From positions 1 through 34,795 of the forward strand of contig CBDUQI010000039.1 in assembly GCA_965369325.1 (NCBI GenBank): 34,795 nucleotides of DNA, in the 5' to 3' direction. Position numbers and translations under genes: made by a program. The DNA comes from CBDUQI01 sp965369325 (lineage in GTDB: Bacteria; Pseudomonadota; Gammaproteobacteria; Steroidobacterales; JBCBZW01). Below the pieces are notes generated by a model. It worked only from the letters and a program-made list of their open reading frames with translations. It searched no databases and was not told the DNA's origin. Positions 1 through 8,514 of the stretch are shown piece after piece (position 1 is the stretch's first letter; the number at the start of each line of letters is the position of its first letter).

Positions 1-7
1 CCCCGCA

Positions 8-50
8 GGCGATTCGCTTAGCAATCGCCGGCAGCGCTTAACCGTAAGCG
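8..50 (-). terminator. Tandem hairpins just after glmM
   Basis: Two perfect inverted repeats lie directly downstream of the glmM stop. One has a 6-bp stem (35-40 with 45-50, loop ACCG) and the other a 7-bp stem (8-14 with 23-29). Neither is followed by a U-run on the minus strand, so they may be 3'-end stabilising hairpins or a Rho-independent terminator of weak type. Whether glmM is cotranscribed with a gene further left cannot be seen. Confidence 0.35.
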
Positions 51-51
51 T

Positions 52-1386
52 TCAAGCCATAGGCGCAGCCGCTCGAACCACCTCTGCTAGCTGTTCGGCG
101 TATGCCAGCACCTGTTCATCATCCTGTCCCTCGACCATCACCCGGATCACCGGTTCGGTCCCCGAGGGCCGTAAAACCACCCGTCCGGTGTCGCCCAACG
201 CCTGCTCCACCTCCTCACGCGCATCAGTCACACTTGGAGCAGAATCAACGTCAAAACGCGTGGCAACGCGCACATTAATCATATGCTGCGGCAGCTTGGT
301 GAGCCCTTCGCGCAACTCACCCAGCGTGCGCCCGGACTGGCGCACCGCCGCCACCACCTGCAGGGCGGTAATAATGCCGTCACCGGTGGTGGTTCGATCC
401 AGGCACAGTACATGCCCGGAGGACTCGCCGCCGATGGTGCCATCCACCTCACGCAGTCGCGAGAGCACGTGTCTGTCGCCCACGTTGGTACGCTCAAAGC
501 CAATCCCGTGGGCCTTCAGTGCCAGCTCCAGCCCAAGATTGCTCATCAGGGTGCCCACCACGGGGCCGCGTAATGCTTCCTCGGACTGGCGCTGCAGCGC
601 CAGGATGTAGACCATGTCATCGCCGTCCACCAGTTGCCCATGCTCGTCGACCATGATGGCGCGGTCGCCATCGCCGTCAAACGCGATACCCAGATCGGCG
701 CCCAGCGCCGTCACCGTCGCCTGAAGCCTGCCGGTGGCGGTCGAGCCACACTCTTCGTTGATGTTCTTGCCGTTCGGTGAGCAACCAATGGTGATGACAT
801 CGGCACCCATGTCCGAAAAGATCCGCGGCGCCACCTTATAGGTCGCCCCGTTAGCGCAATCCACCACCAGGCGCATGCCGGAAAAGTCGATGCCATCGAC
901 CGACTGGCAGCAAAAGCCGTGATAACGATCAACGGCATCGTAACGACGCTCGGCTCGGCCCAGACGCACTGACGGCTGGGTCATTACCTCGTCCTCCAGC
1001 GCATCTTCAATCTGCTGCTGCAGATCATCCGACAACTTGCCGCCGTGGCGGTCGAAGAACTTGATTCCGTTGTCAAAATACGGATTATGCGAGGCGCTGA
1101 TCACCACCCCAATATCGGCGCCCAGCACGCGGGTCAGGTAAGCAATACCCGGGGTTGGCATGACCTGCAACAGCTTCACGTTTACGCCCGCAGCCACAAA
1201 CCCGGCTTCCAGCGCCGACTCAAACATGTAGCCCGAAATTCGCGGGTCCTTGCCAATACAAACGCTGCCGCCTTCGGGGGTTAACACCCGCCCGGCTGCG
1301 CTGGCCAGGCGCACGGCAAAATCCACCGTCATTGGTGCCTCACCTACCGTGCCGCGAATTCCGTCGGTGCCGAAGTACCGCCCCAT
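52..1386 (-). CDS. glmM: Phosphoglucosamine mutase GlmM
   Basis: GlmM converts glucosamine-6-phosphate to glucosamine-1-phosphate, the step that commits the sugar to UDP-GlcNAc for peptidoglycan and lipopolysaccharide. The 444-residue protein has the family length. It shows the N-terminal RYFGTDGIRG signature, the catalytic phosphoserine motif SASHNP (Ser about residue 99), the magnesium-binding DGDGDR motif (residues 237-242), a sugar-binding GGESSGH and the C-terminal phosphate-binding RPSGTEP. The ATG is preceded by a GGAGAG ribosome site. In Pseudomonas and E. coli, folP lies between ftsH and glmM; here the 264-base gap to ftsH contains no gene and includes a terminator hairpin, so glmM probably has its own promoter. 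Identification is secure. Confidence 0.98.
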   Translation of the reverse strand: MGRYFGTDGIRGTVGEAPMTVDFAVRLASAAGRVLTPEGGSVCIGKDPRISGYMFESALEAGFVAAGVNVKLLQVMPTPGIAYLTRVLGADIGVVISASHNPYFDNGIKFFDRHGGKLSDDLQQQIEDALEDEVMTQPSVRLGRAERRYDAVDRYHGFCCQSVDGIDFSGMRLVVDCANGATYKVAPRIFSDMGADVITIGCSPNGKNINEECGSTATGRLQATVTALGADLGIAFDGDGDRAIMVDEHGQLVDGDDMVYILALQRQSEEALRGPVVGTLMSNLGLELALKAHGIGFERTNVGDRHVLSRLREVDGTIGGESSGHVLCLDRTTTGDGIITALQVVAAVRQSGRTLGELREGLTKLPQHMINVRVATRFDVDSAPSVTDAREEVEQALGDTGRVVLRPSGTEPVIRVMVEGQDDEQVLAYAEQLAEVVRAAAPMA

Positions 1387-1414
1387 ACCTATCTCTCCAC
1401 TGTAGATTTCAAAA

Positions 1415-1429
1415 TGCTGCGTCGCAGCA
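1415..1429. other. Perfect 15-base palindrome upstream of glmM
   Basis: TGCTGCG and CGCAGCA flank a single base, 29 bases before the glmM start codon. It could be an operator or a small leader hairpin. No known regulator site is recognised. Confidence 0.3.
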
Positions 1430-1564
1430 AGATGTGCTCACGAGCCCCCTAACGATGCCCAATTCGCCCCTCAGGTTCTGTGACGCACGTTACATAAGCT
1501 CGAACGCGCGTATTCTACACCGCGATGCAGCAATTGGTTGGAATCCGATATCAACAAACGTATA

Positions 1565-1592
1565 GGCCCTGCCGCGCGAGCACGGCAGGGCC
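1565..1592 (-). terminator. Terminator hairpin downstream of ftsH
   Basis: A perfect 10-bp GC-rich stem (1565-1574 with 1583-1592) encloses an 8-base loop, 59 bases past the ftsH stop. On the minus strand the tail is only modestly U-rich; on the plus strand CCTTGTTT follows. The position fits the end of the ftsH transcript and separates it from glmM. Confidence 0.7.
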
Positions 1593-1650
1593 TTGTTTAG
1601 AACTCACTGGCCAGCCCAGGCGGCGGACCCGCCTCGCGACCCGGCAGTTA

Positions 1651-3582
1651 CTATTGCGCGGCAGACGGTCCCAGATCGGGTTTTGGCTTGGGCGCCGGCG
1701 GCGGCATCTTGCTGGCCTCGGCAGAGCCGGAGTCGATATCGTCATCCCAGTCTGCTGGCGGACGCGGTTCGCGCCCTTCCATAATATCGTTGATCTGCTC
1801 CAGATCGATGGTCTCGTACTTGAGCAGCGACTGTGCCATCAAGTGCAGCGTATCAATCCACTGCTCCAGGATTTTCTCTGAACGCTTGTAGTTGCGATCA
1901 ATAATATCGCGAATCTCGACATCAATGGTATGCGCAGTCACATCGGACACCTGCTTGTGCTGGGTGACGCTGCGGCCCAAAAAGACCTCGCCATTCTCTT
2001 CGGTGTAAGTGAGCGGACCCAGTTTGTCCGACAGACCCCACTTGGTGACCATATTGCGCGCCAGCTCGGTCGCGCGCTCAATATCGTTCGACGCACCGGT
2101 GGTGACCGATTCGGAGCCAAAGATCATCTCCTCGGCAATACGCCCGCCAAACAGGCTGGAAATCTGACTCTCCAAGCGACGCTTGCTGTAGCTGTAGCGG
2201 TCTTCCTCCGGGAGGAACATCGTTACACCCAGCGCTCGGCCACGCGGGATAATGGTGACTTTGTATACAGGATCGTGATCCGGCACCTGCAGACCCACGA
2301 TCGCATGGCCCGCCTCGTGATACGCGGTGAGCTTCTTCTCATCGTCGCTCATCACCATGGAACGCCGTTCGGCCCCCATCATGATCTTGTCCTTGGCTTT
2401 CTCGAACTCTTCCATACTAACGATCCGCCGGTTGGCCCGGGCCGCGAACAACGCTGCCTCGTTCACCAAGTTGGCAAGATCAGCACCGGAGAAGCCCGGC
2501 GTGCCCCGCGCGATAATCCCAGGGCGTACATCCTCGCCGACAGGCACTTTACGCATGTGGACTTTAAGAATCTGCTCACGCCCACGGACGTCGGGCAGTG
2601 GCACCACTACCTGGCGATCGAAGCGGCCGGGGCGCAACAGCGCCGGGTCCAGCACATCCGGGCGGTTGGTCGCAGCGATGACAATAATGCCCTCGTTGCC
2701 TTCGAAACCGTCCATCTCGACCAGCAGCTGGTTCAGAGTCTGCTCGCGCTCGTCGTGTCCACCACCAAGGCCTGCGCCGCGATGGCGGCCCACGGCATCA
2801 ATTTCATCAATAAAGATGATGCAGGGGGCGTGCTTTTTCGCCTGATCGAACATATCGCGAACACGCGAGGCGCCCACACCTACAAACAGCTCCACAAAGT
2901 CGGAGCCCGAGAGGGTGAAAAACGGCACTTTTGCCTCGCCTGCAATCGCACGCGCCAACAATGTCTTACCGGTTCCGGGCGACCCTACCATCAGCACGCC
3001 GCGCGGAATCTTGCCGCCCAGGCGCTGGAACTTGGCCGGATCTTTAAGAAAGTCAACAATCTCGCTGACCTCCTCTTTCGCCTCTTCCACTCCGGCGACA
3101 TCGCCAAAGGTGACGTTCACCTGGTCCTCGCCAAGCAGCCGTGCCTTGCTCTTGCCGAAGGACATCGCCCCCCGACCGCCGGCACCGCCCTGCATCTGGC
3201 GCATGAAGTAGACCCAAACCCCTATCAGTAAAAGGATCGGGAAGGAGGAAATAAACAGCTGCAGCAAAAAGCCCTGAGTCTCAGGCCGGGCCTGCTCGAT
3301 CGCGACGCTGTTCTCCAGCAAATCGCCAACCAGTGCTTTGTTGTCTGTCTCAGGCGAGTATGTGCGAAACGGTTTGCCGCTCCCGCGCATCTCACCGGAA
3401 ATGGTGACCCCATCGCCCTGGAACCGCACCCGGGCAACTTCACCGTTCTTCACCCGCGAGAGGAAGGTGGAGTAATCCATCTCATCGGTGGGCCGGGTAT
3501 TGCTGCCAAAGCTGTTGAAAACCGACACCAGCACGACGGCAATGACGATCCACAAAATAATGTTCTTGGTCAGGTCGTTCAA
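1651..3582 (-). CDS. ftsH: ATP-dependent zinc metalloprotease FtsH
   Basis: FtsH is the inner-membrane AAA+ protease that degrades misfolded membrane proteins and regulators such as sigma-32 and LpxC. The 643 residues contain two transmembrane segments (about 8-25 and 105-126) around a periplasmic domain. The AAA module has Walker A (200-207), the FVG pore loop (233-235), Walker B ending IIFIDE (near 255-260) and the second region of homology to about 320. The zinc motif HEAGH is at 422-426. Walker A reads GSPGTGKT where most FtsH proteins have GPPGTGKT. The C-terminus is a Pro- and Lys-rich tail. The start is a TTG preceded by GGAGAG at good spacing; no ATG is available nearby. It sits downstream of rlmE as in E. 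coli. Confidence 0.98.
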   Translation of the reverse strand: MNDLTKNIILWIVIAVVLVSVFNSFGSNTRPTDEMDYSTFLSRVKNGEVARVRFQGDGVTISGEMRGSGKPFRTYSPETDNKALVGDLLENSVAIEQARPETQGFLLQLFISSFPILLLIGVWVYFMRQMQGGAGGRGAMSFGKSKARLLGEDQVNVTFGDVAGVEEAKEEVSEIVDFLKDPAKFQRLGGKIPRGVLMVGSPGTGKTLLARAIAGEAKVPFFTLSGSDFVELFVGVGASRVRDMFDQAKKHAPCIIFIDEIDAVGRHRGAGLGGGHDEREQTLNQLLVEMDGFEGNEGIIVIAATNRPDVLDPALLRPGRFDRQVVVPLPDVRGREQILKVHMRKVPVGEDVRPGIIARGTPGFSGADLANLVNEAALFAARANRRIVSMEEFEKAKDKIMMGAERRSMVMSDDEKKLTAYHEAGHAIVGLQVPDHDPVYKVTIIPRGRALGVTMFLPEEDRYSYSKRRLESQISSLFGGRIAEEMIFGSESVTTGASNDIERATELARNMVTKWGLSDKLGPLTYTEENGEVFLGRSVTQHKQVSDVTAHTIDVEIRDIIDRNYKRSEKILEQWIDTLHLMAQSLLKYETIDLEQINDIMEGREPRPPADWDDDIDSGSAEASKMPPPAPKPKPDLGPSAAQ

Positions 3583-3690
3583 ACTTCTCTCCGGGAAGGC
3601 GCCTCAGAGGCTGCGCCCAGGATAGGTTAGGGGTGGATTTGCGCAGTGATACAACAATTTAGACAGTACTACAGCCACAGGTTCCTCGCC

Positions 3691-3715
3691 AGCACTCAGG
3701 CCACAGTAAAGTGCT
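3691..3715. repeat. CIRCE-like inverted repeat between rlmE and ftsH
   Basis: AGCACT (3691-3696) and AGTGCT (3710-3715) form an inverted repeat with 13 bases between the arms. The HrcA operator CIRCE has the same hexamer cores with 11 bases between them (TTAGCACTC-N9-GAGTGCTAA), and the outer TTA/TAA is absent here. It is therefore only a resemblance, noted because hrcA is in this window and ftsH is commonly a heat-shock gene. Confidence 0.25.
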
Positions 3716-3725
3716 CAGGAGGTGA

Positions 3726-4352
3726 CTAAACGTTACGCCCCACAAATCCGCTGCCTACCAAGTAGACTTCGCGGCTTCGCGGCCGTGACGCTTTGGGCTT
3801 ACGTACCTTCACGCTAGCAAAACAGGTGCGGGCTTGCTTCACAAATTCATCAAATCCTTCACCTTGAAACAGCTTTACTACAATGGCGCCCTCTGGCACC
3901 AGGACTTGCTGCGCAAAATCCAGCGCAAGTTCAGCCAGATACATGGCTCTGGGCTGATCTACGGCGGTATGACCTGTGATATTGGGGGCCATATCCGACA
4001 ATACAACCCCGACGCCCTGATCGCCCACCCGTTCCAGTAACGCCGCAAGCACCTCGTCGTCACGAAAATCACCTTGGATAAACTCCACCCCGCTGAGCGG
4101 CTCCATCGCCAACAGGTCCACGCCGATCACCCGCCCGCGACCGGCCTGCCATTTGGCGACAAACTGGCTCCACGCACCGGGCGCAGCCCCCAGATCCACG
4201 ACCACGGATTCGGGTTTGACCACTCGGCTGGCCTTTAGCACCTCTTCCAGCTTGTACACCGCGCGGGAGCGCCAGCCTTCCTGGTGCGCACGGCGCACGT
4301 ACGGATCGCGCAGTTGCTCATCCATCCATGAGCCGCGCCCTTTGCGGCTCAT
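3726..4352 (-). CDS. rlmE: 23S rRNA 2'-O-methyltransferase RlmE (RrmJ/FtsJ)
   Basis: RlmE methylates the 2'-OH of a uridine in the A-loop of 23S rRNA, using S-adenosylmethionine, late in 50S assembly. From the chosen ATG the protein is 208 residues. It shows RSRAVYKL with catalytic Lys about residue 34, the SAM-binding DLGAAPGAWSQ, SDMAPN with the catalytic Asp, VVKLFQGEGFDE with the second Lys and SREVYLV with the Glu, giving the complete K-D-K-E set. The frame also opens with a GTG at 4385, but ATG at 4352 matches the usual MS(x)KxxxSxxW start of the family and has a G-rich site upstream. It is followed by ftsH after a 143-base gap and is divergent from yhbY. Confidence 0.96.
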   Translation of the reverse strand: MSRKGRGSWMDEQLRDPYVRRAHQEGWRSRAVYKLEEVLKASRVVKPESVVVDLGAAPGAWSQFVAKWQAGRGRVIGVDLLAMEPLSGVEFIQGDFRDDEVLAALLERVGDQGVGVVLSDMAPNITGHTAVDQPRAMYLAELALDFAQQVLVPEGAIVVKLFQGEGFDEFVKQARTCFASVKVRKPKASRPRSREVYLVGSGFVGRNV

Positions 4353-4454
4353 ACGCGCCCCCAGGCAAGCTCGCGACGCCCCCACCGGGTAAGTGCGGGC
4401 ATTCGCACGCTACTTACGGTACCTTTACGCGCCAGCCGGGGAGAAGGACGGTCC

Positions 4455-4757
4455 ATGAGTCAGATACACACGTTGAAAGAATCACAAAAAAAGCGCTTGC
4501 GCGGGCTTGGCCACGCGCTCAAACCAGTGGTCATGCTAGCCAGCGCTGGACTTAGTGAGAACGTCAATGACGAGCTTCAGAGCGCCTTGCGCGCGCACGA
4601 ACTGATCAAGATAAAAGTACGCGTCGGCGACCGGGAGCTGCGAGACAGCCTGATTGCGCAAATCTGCGAGCAGCACAGCGCCCAGCTTATCCACCGCATC
4701 GGCAACTCTGCCTTATTGTTCCGGCGTAACCCGGACAAGCCAAAAATCAAGCTCTGA
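4455..4757 (+). CDS. yhbY: Ribosome assembly RNA-binding protein YhbY
   Basis: YhbY is a small CRM-domain RNA-binding protein associated with pre-50S ribosomal particles. The 100-residue protein spans a single CRM domain, with LRGLGHALKPVV near the N-terminus, the GLSENV turn after it, the HELIKIKV strand and a basic C-terminal tail. Its start has a GGAG site a few bases upstream. It is the only rightward gene in the first 15 kb; it is divergent from rlmE and convergent with greA, an arrangement familiar from other gammaproteobacteria. Confidence 0.95.
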   Translation: MSQIHTLKESQKKRLRGLGHALKPVVMLASAGLSENVNDELQSALRAHELIKIKVRVGDRELRDSLIAQICEQHSAQLIHRIGNSALLFRRNPDKPKIKL

Positions 4758-4780
4758 CTACGCGCTAGCGAGCGTGAAGG

Positions 4781-5257
4781 TTAAATGTACTCGACCTTCA
4801 TAATCTCGTAGCCGCGTACGCCACCTGGCGCCTTCACGTCCACCTCGTCGCCTTGGCTTTTGCCAATCAGTGCACGGGCAATGGGTGAGGAAATAGATAT
4901 CTTGCCCGCCTTGATATCGGCCTCATCCTCACCGACGATCTGATAACGCTTCTCGCTGTCGTCCTCTACGTCCACCAGCGTTACCGTCACGCCGAACACA
5001 ACACGACCGTCCGGCTTCATCTTGGTGACATCAATAATCTGCGCCAGCGACAGCTTGGCCTCAATGTCTTTTATGCGCCCTTCGATAAAGCTCTGCTGCT
5101 CGCGCGCGGCGTGATACTCGGCGTTTTCCTTCAGGTCGCCATGCTCGCGTGCCACGGCAATCGCCTCGATCACGCGCGGGCGGTCTTCGTATTTGAGACG
5201 TCGCAGCTCTTCACGCAGCGCCTGTGCCCCAATCTCGGTGAGGGGAAATTTTTTCAT
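4781..5257 (-). CDS. greA: Transcription elongation factor GreA
   Basis: GreA binds the RNA polymerase secondary channel and stimulates cleavage of backtracked transcripts. The 158 residues have the standard length and layout: an N-terminal coiled coil with the acidic tip region (around LKENAEYHAAREQQ, residues 43-56) and a C-terminal FKBP-like domain. The ATG follows the carB stop with no intervening base (TGA then ATG), so the two are almost certainly cotranscribed and translationally coupled. A carA-carB-greA operon is known in Pseudomonas. Confidence 0.97.
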   Translation of the reverse strand: MKKFPLTEIGAQALREELRRLKYEDRPRVIEAIAVAREHGDLKENAEYHAAREQQSFIEGRIKDIEAKLSLAQIIDVTKMKPDGRVVFGVTVTLVDVEDDSEKRYQIVGEDEADIKAGKISISSPIARALIGKSQGDEVDVKAPGGVRGYEIMKVEYI

Positions 5258-8200
5258 TCAGTACATTTCCCGATGCAGCTGTTGCAATCGGTTTACCTCT
5301 GCGTTGTTCAAATGATCCAGCGCCGAACAACTGGCCAGTGCAGCGGACAGCGTGGTGTAACACGTAACCTTGCGGCGTACCGCCTCGCGGCGGATCGAGT
5401 TCGACTCCATTATTGCCTGCTTGCCCTCAGTGGTATTGACGATGAGATCAATTTCTTCGTTCTTGATCATATCGACGATATGCGGGCGACCTTCCCGCAC
5501 CTTGTTCGCCCGTCGGCAAGGAATACCGGCCTGTTCCAGCGCATCAGCGGTGCCGGAAGTGCCGATGATCTCGAATCCGCGCGCCATCAGCAACCTTGCA
5601 AGCTCCACTGCGCCCGGTTTATCCGGGCCGCGCACACTCAACAGCACTGCTCCTTTGGCTGGATGACGAATGCCGGCAGCGATCTGCGCTTTGGCGAAAG
5701 CCTCGCCAAAAGATCGCCCAGTACCCATGACCTCGCCAGTCGACTTCATCTCAGGTCCCAGAATTGGATCGGCGCCCGGGAATTTGGCAAACGGGAATAC
5801 AGCCTCTTTGACTGAGTAGTGGCGCGGGCGACGCTCGCCATCCACGCGCTGTGCTTTGAGGCTGTGCCCCACCATCACCAGTGCGCCAATCTTGGCCAGC
5901 GGCAAGCCCACCGCCTTGGATACGAAAGGCACGGTGCGTGAGGCGCGCGGGTTGACCTCCAAGAGGTAAATATCCTCGCCCTGAATCGCAAACTGGGTGT
6001 TCATGATACCCACCACTTTAAGTGCGCGCGCCAGCTGACCGACCTGGTCTTTCAACTGAGCCTGGACGTTATCGCTAAGGGTAATCGGTGGCAGCGAACA
6101 GGACGAATCGCCAGAGTGAATACCCGCTTGCTCGATATGCTCCATGATGCCGCCAACCAGTACATCCTCGCCATCACAAACGATATCAACGTCTACCTCA
6201 ACCGCCATGTCCAGAAAGTGATCCAGCAGCACCGGACTGGCGCCTGAGACCTGCACTGCGGTTTGCATGTATTCGCTCAGCTCGCTGTCGCTGAACACCA
6301 CCTCCATCGCCCGACCGCCCAGCACGTAGGACGGGCGTACCACCAGCGGAAAGCCCACCTGCGAGGCCAGCGCCAGCGCCTGCTCGGGGCTGCTAGCGGT
6401 GCGGTTGGGCGGTTGCCGTAACCCTAAGTCCTGCACCAGCTTCTGGAAGCGTTCACGATCTTCCGCCAAATCGATCGAATCCGGCGAGGTGCCAATAATG
6501 GGCACTTGGGCTGCTTCGAGCGCACGCGCCAGCTTTAGCGGAGTTTGCCCGCCATACTGCACGATCACGCCTTCCGGTTGCTCCACGTGCACAATTTCAA
6601 GCACGTCTTCCAGGGTCAGTGATTCGAAGTAAAGCCGGTCGGAGGTATCAAAGTCGGTCGATACCGTCTCCGGGTTGCAGTTGACCATGATGGTCTCGAA
6701 ACCGTGCTCGCGTAACGCCAACGCGGCATGAACGCAGCAGTAGTCAAACTCAATGCCCTGGCCGATGCGGTTGGGGCCACCGCCCAGAATCATGATCTTG
6801 CGCCGATCACTCGGCTCGGCCTCGCACTCCTGCTCGTAGGTGGAGTACATATAGGCTGTGCTGGTAGAGAACTCTGCTGCGCAGGTGTCCACGCGTTTGT
6901 ACACCGGGCGTACGCTCAGCGCGTGGCGGCGCTCACGGATCTGCGCTTCCTCGCAGCCAACCACCGCGGCCAGCCGGCGATCCGAAAACCCGTCCCGCTT
7001 GAGCTGGCGCAGGCGCAGCGCCGACAACGACTCTATGCCATTACGCGCCAGTTCTATCTCCTGTTCCACCAACTCGCGAATCTGCTCCAAAAACCAGGGA
7101 TCAATACCCGTCAGCTGTAGGATCTCCGCCATCGGCATACCATGACGACACGCGTCAGCCACATACCACAAGCGCTCGTCACCGGCCGTGCGCAGCTCCT
7201 GCTGCAGACGGTGCAGCACCTCGGGTGTGGTGTCGCCCACGAGCTTGGGATTCAGCCCGTCGCTGCCCGTCTCCAACCCGCGCAGGGCTTTGTGCAACGA
7301 TTCTTTGAAGGTGCGGCCGATGGCCATCACCTCACCGATCGACTTCATCTGGGTGGTCAGGCGGCCGTCAGCATCGGGAAACTTCTCAAAGGTAAAACGC
7401 GGCACTTTGGTTACCACGTAATCGATGCTGGGCTCGAACGACGCCGGCGTCGCACCGCCGGTAATCTCATTGCGCAGCTCATCCAGGGTGTAGCCCACTG
7501 CCAGTTTGGCGGCAACTTTCGCAATCGGAAAGCCGGTGGCCTTGGAGGCCAGCGCCGAAGAGCGTGACACCCGCGGGTTCATCTCGATGATCAACATGCG
7601 CCCGTCGTGCGGGCTCACTGCCCACTGCACGTTCGAGCCGCCGGTATCGACACCGATTTTGCGCAGCACCTCGATCGAGGCCGTGCGCATGCGCTGATAT
7701 TCCTTGTCGGTGAGCGTCTGCGCGGGCGCCACCGTAATCGAATCACCGGTATGGATGCCCATCGGGTCTAGATTCTCGATTGAGCAGACGATGATGCAGT
7801 TATCGTTCCGATCGCGCACCACCTCCATCTCGAATTCTTTCCAGCCAATCACCGACTCCTCAAGCTGCACCTCGGTGGTGGGCGAAAGGTCCAGACCACG
7901 GGTAATAATCTCGACAAACTCTTCGCGGTTATAGGCAATGCCGCCGCCGCTGCCGCCCATCGTGAACGATGGACGGATCACCACCGGATACCCAATATCG
8001 GTCTGAACCTCCAGCGCCTCCTCCAGCGTATGCGCCATAAAGGCACGAGGGCATTCAAGACCAATCTCGTTCATCGCGCGACGAAACTGCTCGCGATCTT
8101 CTGCCATATCGATAGCCTCACGGGAAGCCGCGATCAGCTCCACCCCAAAGGCGTTCAGTATTCCTTCACGGGCAAGGTCCAGCGCACAGTTAAGCCCGGT

Positions 8201-8479
8201 CTGCCCACCCATGGTTGGCAGGATGGCGTCCGGGCGTTCTTTTTCGATCACGCGGGCTACCCGCTCCCACATCACCGGCTCGATGTACACCGCGTCCGCC
8301 ACATCCGGGTCGGTCATGATCGTAGCCGGATTGGAATTCACCAGGATCACCCGGTAACCCTCCTCGCGCAGCGCCTTGCAGGCCTGCGTGCCGGAATAGT
8401 CAAACTCGCAGGCCTGACCGATCACGATGGGCCCGGCGCCGATGATCAGAATGCTTTCAATATCGGTTCTGCGCGGCAT
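5258..8479 (-). CDS. carB: Carbamoyl-phosphate synthase large subunit
   Basis: CarB uses bicarbonate, two ATP and ammonia delivered from CarA to make carbamoyl phosphate for arginine and pyrimidine synthesis. The 1073-residue protein has the family length and the expected internal duplication. Each half carries an ATP-grasp core: the first half begins SILIIGAGPIVIGQACEFDYSG and the second IMILGGGPNRIGQGIEFDYC, and both have NPR motifs (EMNPRVSRSSAL, EVNPRASRTVPF). The C-terminal MGS-like allosteric domain follows (KGAVLLSVRG onward). It lies 35 bases downstream of carA and abuts greA. Confidence 0.99.
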   Translation of the reverse strand: MPRRTDIESILIIGAGPIVIGQACEFDYSGTQACKALREEGYRVILVNSNPATIMTDPDVADAVYIEPVMWERVARVIEKERPDAILPTMGGQTGLNCALDLAREGILNAFGVELIAASREAIDMAEDREQFRRAMNEIGLECPRAFMAHTLEEALEVQTDIGYPVVIRPSFTMGGSGGGIAYNREEFVEIITRGLDLSPTTEVQLEESVIGWKEFEMEVVRDRNDNCIIVCSIENLDPMGIHTGDSITVAPAQTLTDKEYQRMRTASIEVLRKIGVDTGGSNVQWAVSPHDGRMLIIEMNPRVSRSSALASKATGFPIAKVAAKLAVGYTLDELRNEITGGATPASFEPSIDYVVTKVPRFTFEKFPDADGRLTTQMKSIGEVMAIGRTFKESLHKALRGLETGSDGLNPKLVGDTTPEVLHRLQQELRTAGDERLWYVADACRHGMPMAEILQLTGIDPWFLEQIRELVEQEIELARNGIESLSALRLRQLKRDGFSDRRLAAVVGCEEAQIRERRHALSVRPVYKRVDTCAAEFSTSTAYMYSTYEQECEAEPSDRRKIMILGGGPNRIGQGIEFDYCCVHAALALREHGFETIMVNCNPETVSTDFDTSDRLYFESLTLEDVLEIVHVEQPEGVIVQYGGQTPLKLARALEAAQVPIIGTSPDSIDLAEDRERFQKLVQDLGLRQPPNRTASSPEQALALASQVGFPLVVRPSYVLGGRAMEVVFSDSELSEYMQTAVQVSGASPVLLDHFLDMAVEVDVDIVCDGEDVLVGGIMEHIEQAGIHSGDSSCSLPPITLSDNVQAQLKDQVGQLARALKVVGIMNTQFAIQGEDIYLLEVNPRASRTVPFVSKAVGLPLAKIGALVMVGHSLKAQRVDGERRPRHYSVKEAVFPFAKFPGADPILGPEMKSTGEVMGTGRSFGEAFAKAQIAAGIRHPAKGAVLLSVRGPDKPGAVELARLLMARGFEIIGTSGTADALEQAGIPCRRANKVREGRPHIVDMIKNEEIDLIVNTTEGKQAIMESNSIRREAVRRKVTCYTTLSAALASCSALDHLNNAEVNRLQQLHREMY

Positions 8480-8514
8480 TCAGATGGCCTCAGTAAGTGT
8501 GAAAATGCAGTACC

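Noticed and set aside
1930..3231. A 433-codon plus-strand frame antisense to ftsH
   Set aside because: It lies wholly opposite ftsH, has no ribosome site, resembles no family and follows from the codon bias of the real gene.
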